Assembly: GCF_000515255.1 (NCBI RefSeq)
Contig: NZ_KI911559.1
Coordinates: 1,401,548-1,465,547 of the forward strand
DNA length: 64,000 nucleotides
Direction: 5' to 3'
From: Rhodovibrio salinarum DSM 9154
Lineage (GTDB): Bacteria > Pseudomonadota > Alphaproteobacteria > Kiloniellales > Rhodovibrionaceae
Shown here: one piece after another, positions 56,749 to 64,000 of the stretch
Position numbering within the stretch: position 1 is the stretch's first letter
Layout: every line of letters begins with the position of its first letter
Made by a program: the position numbers and the translations under genes
The notes under the pieces: model-generated
What the model was told of the DNA's origin: nothing
Database searches by the model: none
What the model saw: the letters and a program-made list of their open reading frames with translations, nothing else

Positions 56749-56775
56749 CAACACCTGGGGACCGGCTCTGGTTCC
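56749..56775 (-). promoter_or_regulatory. ECF-type promoter GGAAC-N17-TGTTG (gene at 56243-56689)
   Basis: On the minus strand GGAAC (56775-56771), 17 bases, TGTTG (56753-56749), 60 bp upstream of the ATG at 56689. It is the fourth exact copy of the motif in this region. Confidence 0.75.
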
Positions 56776-56797
56776 GGTTTAATCCCACATCTGTTGG

Positions 56798-57733
56798 CTA
56801 GCCGCCGATCTCTGGCATCTTCGGCAGGAAGTCGCCGCGCCGTGAAAGCACGAAGTCCTGGAAGACACGCGCGGTTTTGGTCGGATCGCGGTCGGCGCGG
56901 CGGATCAGGTACCATTGCCGGCCGATCGGCAGGCCGGGGGCCTTTACCGTCGCCAGTTTGCCCTCGGCAATCTCGGTATGGACCGTGTGCGCGGAGATGA
57001 TCGCGATGCCAAGGCCGGCCATCACCGCCTGCTTGATCGTCTCGTTGGTCCCCATCTCGTAGACGTGAAACGGCCGGTCGCTCTCCAGCCGATCCAGGAA
57101 ACGCCACATCAGCGTTCGCGTGCCCGAGCCCTCCTCGCGGGTCAGGAAGGTACATTCCGCCAGGTCTTGCGCGCTGACCTCGTCTTTCTGGACCAGCCAG
57201 CTGTCCGGCTGGGCCACCAGTAGGTAGGGGTGTTCGCCCAGCGTCTCCTGCACCACCTCGATATGCTTGGGCGGCCGGCCCATGATCGCCAGATCGTATT
57301 GCCGGCGGTCCAGGCCGGCGATGATGTCGTCACGGTTGCCGATCGATAGGTGCACCCGGATATCCGGATAGGCTTGCATGAAAGCGGCGACCAAACGCGG
57401 AGCGAAGTATTTGCCGGTGGAAACCACACCCAGCGTGACCGCGCCGGTGGCCCCGGCCTGCAACGCTTCGATCCGGCTGCGGCATCGCTCGACCACCGCG
57501 TCCATGTCGTTGGCTGCCTCCAGAAGCTCCAGGCCGATCGGGGTGGCCTCCAAGCCGTCGCGGTCGCGGGTGTAGATCGGCGCGCCCACGCTGCGTTCCA
57601 GAATCTTCAGTTGGGTGGTCACCGCAGGCGGGGTGACGCACAGCTCCTGTGCGGCGGCGGTTACCGATCCGTTGCGGATCGTGGCTGCAAACGCCCGGAG
57701 CTGGCGGAGCGACAGGCTACGCAGGTCGGCCAT
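56798..57733 (-). CDS. cbbR: LysR-type regulator CbbR of the Calvin-cycle operon
   Basis: A 311-residue LysR-family transcription factor. The N-terminal winged helix (about 5-65) has LRQLRAFAATIRNGSVTAAAQELCVTPPAVTTQLKILERSVG in parts. The C-terminal effector domain includes GAVTLGVVSTGKYFAPRLVAAFM and MGTNETIKQAVMAGLGIAIISAHTV. Position, divergent from cbbF and the RuBisCO operon, identifies it as CbbR, which activates cbb genes in response to RuBP or NADPH-linked signals. The ATG at 57733 has AAGGAGA upstream. The AT-rich operator region 57744-57780 separates it from cbbF. Confidence 0.93.
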   Translation of the reverse strand: MADLRSLSLRQLRAFAATIRNGSVTAAAQELCVTPPAVTTQLKILERSVGAPIYTRDRDGLEATPIGLELLEAANDMDAVVERCRSRIEALQAGATGAVTLGVVSTGKYFAPRLVAAFMQAYPDIRVHLSIGNRDDIIAGLDRRQYDLAIMGRPPKHIEVVQETLGEHPYLLVAQPDSWLVQKDEVSAQDLAECTFLTREEGSGTRTLMWRFLDRLESDRPFHVYEMGTNETIKQAVMAGLGIAIISAHTVHTEIAEGKLATVKAPGLPIGRQWYLIRRADRDPTKTARVFQDFVLSRRGDFLPKMPEIGG

Positions 57734-57743
57734 ATAGTTCTCC

Positions 57744-57780
57744 TTAATCTGAATTCTAGAATATTAAATTTTGTTTTGTA
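57744..57780. promoter_or_regulatory. AT-rich probable CbbR operator and cbb promoter region
   Basis: A sharply AT-rich patch (TTAATCTGAATTCTAGAAT and following ATTAAATTTTGTTTTG) in an otherwise GC-rich sequence, including the palindrome ATTCTAGAAT. It lies just upstream of cbbR and about 180 bp upstream of cbbF. LysR-type sites (T-N11-A) can be drawn through it, but I cannot fix the exact operator. Confidence 0.55.
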
Positions 57781-57955
57781 AGGCAAAGCGCCAAAGTGCC
57801 GGCGTGCCCAAAAAGGCGCGGCGCTGGACTCTGGGCTTCCTGGTGGTGCGACGCGGGAAAGGCTTGCGCAGAATGGGGGTATGGGCGCACTCCCGAAGAG
57901 GTGCGAGCACGGCGCAGATGCCACCAGGACGTCAGTTGAGAGGGGAGAGACGAGT

Positions 57956-59023
57956 ATGGCGAGCGAGCCCGAGGTCACGGCCGCCAAGACACGCGAAACG
58001 TTGAACGACTATCTGGCCCGATGGGCTGGTCAGGACGAGGAACGCACGGCAACCGCGGATACGCTCCTGCGGATGTGCGACGCCGCCGCGGAGATCGCCC
58101 GACAGATTGGCTGGGGGCCCCTGGGCGGTCCGCTCGCCGAGGAGGTCGGGGGCGAGAACGCCGCCGGCGATACCCAGAAAACGCTTGATGTTACTGCCAA
58201 CGAGCTGCTGCTGGACGCGCTGCGCGAGGCGCCGGTCGCCTACTACGCCAGCGAGGAAAGCGAGCAGATCCAGACGCTCGATCCCGCCGCGCCGGTTTCG
58301 GTCGCGGTGGACCCGCTGGACGGGTCCTCGAACATCGAGCTCAACGTTTCGGTCGGCAGCATCTTCTCGATCTTCCCCACCGTGCCCGGCGGGGCGGAAT
58401 CCTCCCTGTTTCGTCCTGGGCGCGAACAGCTTGCGGCGGGCTATTTCGTCTATGGTCCGCACACCTCGCTGATAATCACGTTGGGCGAGGGGACGGATCA
58501 TTACGTTCTCGACCCGAAGACGCTGCAGTTCCGCCTGGTCGAACGCGGCGTGCAGATCCCGCGGGAGACCAAGGAGTTCGCGATCAACGCCTCGAACTAC
58601 CGGGAATGGTATCCGCCGATCCGATCCTTCGTCGACGATCTGCTGGAAGGCGAACAAGGGCCGCGCGGCAAGAAGTTCAACATGCGTTGGGTCGCCTCGC
58701 TGGTCGCGGAGGTGCATCGGATCATGATGCGCGGTGGCGTGTTTCTCTACCCGAACGATCAGCGCCGTGGCTATCAGAACGGGCGCCTGCGCCTGGTCTA
58801 CGAGGCGGCGCCGATGGCCTTCCTGGTGGAGCAGGCCGGGGGCGGCGCCACCGATGGGACCGAACGTATTCTGGATAAGGTGCCGAGCGACCTGCACCAG
58901 CGTGTGCCGTTGGTGATCGGGTCGCTGACCAAGGTGGAGCGGGTCGCGAAGTACTACACCGACCCCAGCTTCGAGCGCACCCAGTCGCCCTTGTTCGCCG
59001 AGCGCGGGCTGTTTCAGAGGTAA
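57956..59023 (+). CDS. cbbF: Fructose-1,6-bisphosphatase (Calvin cycle, class I)
   Basis: A 355-residue phosphatase for fructose-1,6- and probably sedoheptulose-1,7-bisphosphate, regenerating RuBP. The metal-site motif VSVAVDPLDGSSNIELNVSVGSIFSIF (in part) is the class I signature. The GRLRLVYEAAPMAFLVEQAGGGATDG segment is the conserved C-terminal substrate site. The ATG at 57956 has GGGGAGA upstream and yields the family length. It is the first gene of the cbb operon, divergent from cbbR, and 30 bp before cbbP. Confidence 0.96.
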   Translation: MASEPEVTAAKTRETLNDYLARWAGQDEERTATADTLLRMCDAAAEIARQIGWGPLGGPLAEEVGGENAAGDTQKTLDVTANELLLDALREAPVAYYASEESEQIQTLDPAAPVSVAVDPLDGSSNIELNVSVGSIFSIFPTVPGGAESSLFRPGREQLAAGYFVYGPHTSLIITLGEGTDHYVLDPKTLQFRLVERGVQIPRETKEFAINASNYREWYPPIRSFVDDLLEGEQGPRGKKFNMRWVASLVAEVHRIMMRGGVFLYPNDQRRGYQNGRLRLVYEAAPMAFLVEQAGGGATDGTERILDKVPSDLHQRVPLVIGSLTKVERVAKYYTDPSFERTQSPLFAERGLFQR

Positions 59024-59053
59024 GTAACGAGAAAGAGACACGGAGACGGGCAG

Positions 59054-61475
<2,422 letters not shown>

Positions 61476-61518
61476 CGCCTGTTCCGTACGCAATACCCGC
61501 ACGCAAGCGAGGACCGAC

Positions 61519-61947
61519 ATGCGACTGACCCAGGGCACCTTCTCCTTCCTGCCCGATCTGAGCGACGACCAGATCTACAAGCAGGTGCAGTACGCCATCG
61601 ACAATGGCTGGGCCGTGAGCCTGGAATACACCGACGATCCGCATCCCCGGAACACCTACTGGGAGATCTGGAACCGTCCGATGTTCGACAATCCAGACGC
61701 CCAGGCGCTGATCGAGGAGTTGAAGGAGGCGCGTGCGCAATTCCCGAACTACTACATCCGGATCGTGGCGTTCGATAACAGCCACGGCTGGGAGGCACCG
61801 CGCCTGTCCTTCATCGCTCACCGCCCGCCGGAGGAACCGGGCTTCCGCCTGGAGCGCATGGAAGGTCCGCAGCGCCGTCAGCACTTCAGCCTGCAGCCCT
61901 ATGCCAGCGCCAAGCCAACCGGCCAGCGCTACAAGAGTGCGAAGTAA
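61519..61947 (+). CDS. cbbS: RuBisCO small subunit (form I, red type)
   Basis: A 142-residue small subunit. It begins MRLTQGTFSFLPDLSDDQIYKQVQYAI and contains VEYTDDPHPRNTYWEIWNRPMF (parts), with the family's extended C-terminal tail (FSLQPYASAKPTGQRYKSAK) that forms the beta-hairpin barrel typical of red-type enzymes. The conserved Y-W pair lies in NTYWEIW. The 138-bp gap to cbbX holds a large imperfect palindrome. Confidence 0.96.
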   Translation: MRLTQGTFSFLPDLSDDQIYKQVQYAIDNGWAVSLEYTDDPHPRNTYWEIWNRPMFDNPDAQALIEELKEARAQFPNYYIRIVAFDNSHGWEAPRLSFIAHRPPEEPGFRLERMEGPQRRQHFSLQPYASAKPTGQRYKSAK

Positions 61948-61962
61948 GGGCTAAGTTCCCCG

Positions 61963-62051
61963 CGCCGCCATTGGGAGGACTGGGACGGGGAGGTTGCACG
62001 GTCCATGCTGGCGGCAACCTCCTCCCCGAATTCCTCTTCCCATTGGCGGCG
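61963..62051. repeat. Large imperfect palindrome between cbbS and cbbX
   Basis: The outer arms CGCCGCCATTGGGA (61963-61976) and TCCCATTGGCGGCG (62038-62051) pair in 13 of 14 positions. An inner stem GGAGGTTGC/GCAACCTCC (61989-61997 with 62014-62022) lies between them. The whole element of 89 bp would fold as a cruciform or long mRNA hairpin, 15 bp past the cbbS stop. Confidence 0.75.
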
Positions 62052-62085
62052 AGGGAGTCCCGTGTGTGACGTCAAGGAATCCGCC

Positions 62086-63114
62086 ATGGCCGACGACTTT
62101 GATCCGCAGCGCCCGAGCCGCCGGCCGCGCACCCAGGCTTCCGGCACCAGCGAACCTGCGGAAAGCGGCCGCGAGCAAAAGTCTGCCGAGCCTGCGCCCA
62201 GCGCGGTCGACCTGGGCGCCGAGTGGCAGAAGGCCGGCGTGCAGGAGGTGCTGGACGAGCTCGACCGTCAGTTGATCGGTCTGCAGCCGGTCAAGCGCCG
62301 AATCCGCGAGACGGCAGCGCTCCTGCTGGTCGAGCGGGCGCGCACGCGCATGGGCCTGACCCACGAGGCGCCGACGCTGCACATGTCCTTCACCGGCAAT
62401 CCGGGCACGGGCAAGACCACGGTCGCCATGCGCATGGCCGACCTGCTGCACCGCCTGGGCTATCTGCGCCGTGGGCACGTCGTGAACGTCTCGCGTGACG
62501 ATCTGGTCGGGCAGTACATCGGCCACACCGCGCCGAAGACGAAGGAAGTCGTGAAGAAGGCGATGGGCGGGGTGCTGTTCATCGACGAGGCCTACAATCT
62601 CTACCGCCCGGAGAACGAGCGCGATTACGGCCACGAGTGCATCGAGATCCTGCTGCAGGTGATGGAGAACCACCGCGACGATCTGGTGGTGATCCTGGCC
62701 GGCTATACCGGCGCGATGGCGAAGTTCTTCCAGTCCAATCCAGGCTTCCGTTCGCGCATCGCCCACCACATCGACTTCCCGGATTTCCAGGACGACGAAC
62801 TGTTGGCGATCGCCAAACTGATGCTGGGCGAACATCACTACAAGCTGACGCCGGCGGGCGAGCAGGCGCTGCAGGAATACATCGCCAAGCGCCGTGCGCA
62901 GCCGCATTTCGCCAACGCCCGCAGCGTGCGCAATGCCCTCGACCGCGCGCGGCTGCGTCAGGCTATGCGCCTGTTCGAGACCGCGGACGGCCCGCTCGAC
63001 GCCGAGGCGCTGTCGACCATCGATGCCCCGGACATCTATGCCAGCCGGGTATTCAAAGGCGGCCTGGACAGCGACCACGCCAGTCCGGAGAACGACGGTC
63101 AGCCGGCGGGGTAG
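62086..63114 (+). CDS. cbbX: Red-type RuBisCO activase CbbX
   Basis: A 342-residue AAA+ ATPase that releases inhibitory sugar phosphates from red-type RuBisCO by pulling on the large subunit's C-terminal tail. Walker A is [20 protein letters not shown] (in part), Walker B is [16 protein letters not shown], and sensor 1/Arg-finger region follows as [25 protein letters not shown] (in part). The first 45 residues are Arg/Pro-rich and variable. The ATG at 62086 is chosen over an upstream frame opening at 62005 because the palindrome lies before it and AAGGA precedes it. It completes the cbb operon. Confidence 0.95.
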   Translation: MADDFDPQRPSRRPRTQASGTSEPAESGREQKSAEPAPSAVDLGAEWQKAGVQEVLDELDRQLIGLQPVKRRIRETAALLLVERARTRMGLTHEAPTLHMSFTGNPGTGKTTVAMRMADLLHRLGYLRRGHVVNVSRDDLVGQYIGHTAPKTKEVVKKAMGGVLFIDEAYNLYRPENERDYGHECIEILLQVMENHRDDLVVILAGYTGAMAKFFQSNPGFRSRIAHHIDFPDFQDDELLAIAKLMLGEHHYKLTPAGEQALQEYIAKRRAQPHFANARSVRNALDRARLRQAMRLFETADGPLDAEALSTIDAPDIYASRVFKGGLDSDHASPENDGQPAG

Positions 63115-63136
63115 GGCAGGTCGGCGCTTTGGGCGG

Positions 63137-63586
63137 TTACTCCGCTGCCATGCGCTCGCGCGTCAACTCCCAGGCCTGGGGAGCCATGGCGGGCAGGTCG
63201 GCATTCGCCTCCGCCATTTCTAGAAATGCCCGAGCGCAGGCGTTGGCCGGGCGCATGTCGTGAAGCGACAGGCGTAGGCCGTGCCAAAGCATGGCCGCCG
63301 CGCAGGGACCGGGCGCGGCCTTGGCGCTGAGGTCGCGCGCGTGCGCGGCGCCGGCCTCGGTGATCGACACGCGCCACCTGTCAGGCAGGCCGCGGGTGTC
63401 GAGTGCGACGAAGCCGGTCTCGTGCAGGTCGTACAGGCGCCCTTGCACCAGTTCGGTCGTTGGTGTGAACCAGTGACCGCTCAATGCGCCCAGACGCGCC
63501 GGCAGCTCGCCCACGCGGGGCGTCTCTTCGCGCGCCACCAGCAGCACCGACAGGTCGATGATCTCGTTGACGCTTAGACCGGCCAT
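63137..63586 (-). CDS. Putative winged-helix (PadR-like) small protein
   Basis: A 149-residue protein. The N-terminal part (MAGLSVNEIIDLSVLLVAREETPRVGEL and the pattern VQGRLYDLHETGFVALD, in parts) resembles a PadR/winged-helix DNA-binding region with a turn leading to a wing-like strand. The C-terminal half is helical (HDMRPANACARAFLEMAEANADL). The family assignment is weak. The ATG at 63586 with GGGAGA seven bases upstream is the best start. It converges on cbbX 22 bp away. Its relation to the last partial gene, with which it shares the strand, is unknown. Confidence 0.5.
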   Translation of the reverse strand: MAGLSVNEIIDLSVLLVAREETPRVGELPARLGALSGHWFTPTTELVQGRLYDLHETGFVALDTRGLPDRWRVSITEAGAAHARDLSAKAAPGPCAAAMLWHGLRLSLHDMRPANACARAFLEMAEANADLPAMAPQAWELTRERMAAE

Positions 63587-63651
63587 CGCCGTTTCTCCCA
63601 TTCGCGGATCCAAGAGGGGCTCGAAAAAGGACTGCCCGTTTTAAAAGCGGG

Positions 63652-64000
63652 TTAGTGGACAGCCGCGCTGCCGGGAGCCGTCGCGGCTGGCCAGTCGTGC
63701 GGGCTCGCCGTCGGGGCGAGGGCTTGCGGCTGGTCGATGGCGACCGGGAGCTCGACCTGAGAGAGCGCGTGGGCCAGACGCATCGCGGCGCGCGTCGCCT
63801 CCCGCGCGGCAACCGGTGAGAGCAGGCTGCGCAGCAGCTGTTCGCAACCGGACCGGTCGCCGTCCTGCGCGGCGGCGACGGCCGCCAGCACCTGGGCTTC
63901 GTCCGGGCTGACCTGTTTGCAGCAGAAGCAGCCGATCGCCACCGGCTTCACCGCCGCGCCGTCGAGCCAGTCGAAGATTTGATCGAAGTCGCGCGCGACC
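63652..64000 (-). CDS. Uncharacterised protein with CFCC motif (partial)
   Basis: A partial minus-strand frame running off the right edge; about 116 C-terminal residues are visible. It reads ...FDWLDGAAVKPVAIGCFCCKQVS, with three closely spaced Cys, followed by a helical Ala/Asp/Gln-rich segment and a proline-rich end. The frame continues beyond the window, so the true start is unknown; GTG 63951 is only an internal candidate. It lies 65 bp from the previous gene. No function can be assigned. Confidence 0.5.
   Translation of the reverse strand, partial: VARDFDQIFDWLDGAAVKPVAIGCFCCKQVSPDEAQVLAAVAAAQDGDRSGCEQLLRSLLSPVAAREATRAAMRLAHALSQVELPVAIDQPQALAPTASPHDWPAATAPGSAAVH

Overview
This window reads as chromosomal DNA of a high-GC alphaproteobacterium, most likely a purple or facultatively autotrophic member of the Rhodospirillales; a halophile such as Rhodovibrio would fit, but that is inference. 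The evidence is a red-type RuBisCO operon with CbbX and a divergent CbbR, a C4-pathway 5-aminolevulinate synthase, alphaproteobacterial small-gene families, an osmoprotectant ABC transporter and a type II-C CRISPR locus. Coding density is high and nearly all genes are recognisable.

Layout. 0-4.4 kb: a polyamine-type ABC transporter on the minus strand (ATPase, binding protein, two permeases, the last cut by the window edge). 4.7-8.6 kb: a fumarylacetoacetate-hydrolase family gene, hemA and a class III aminotransferase. 8.8-13.9 kb: tRNA-Pro, an NnrS-type membrane protein, ispB, a DUF2007 gene overlapping a TrmN6-like methyltransferase, an S49 peptidase and a small zinc-ribbon protein. 14.1-23.4 kb: glyQ-glyS-ppdK, a DUF411 protein, a carboxymuconolactone decarboxylase-like protein, and leuA behind a leucine-codon leader peptide. 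23.7-30.8 kb: the rod-shape cluster mreB-mreC-mreD-mrdA-rodA, with an IS630-family element inserted in the mreB stop codon.

31.0-39.5 kb: tRNA-Lys, then a 32-repeat CRISPR array, cas2, cas1 and cas9 (type II-C). An ISAs1-family element lies upstream of cas9, and the tracrRNA gene lies beyond it on the opposite strand. Every repeat ends in TATAAT, suggesting that each one carries a promoter. A Rho-independent terminator sits between the last repeat and cas2. Array and cas operon therefore appear to be transcribed towards each other.

39.5-52.4 kb: a small membrane protein, a receiver-only response regulator, motA, a ferric-reductase-like flavoprotein, a P-loop ATPase, a CDF transporter, a choice-of-anchor A surface protein, a four-gene osmoprotectant (OpuC/OsmVWXY-type) transporter, a D,D-carboxypeptidase with a SPOR domain, and a LysE exporter. 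52.4-56.7 kb: an apparent stress-response island around an ECF sigma factor. Four neighbouring genes are each preceded by an exact GGAAC-N17-TGTTG sequence, which points to one sigma regulon. 56.8-63.1 kb: cbbR and the divergent Calvin-cycle operon cbbF-cbbP-cbbL-cbbS-cbbX. 63.1-64 kb: two unrecognised minus-strand genes, the last truncated by the window edge.
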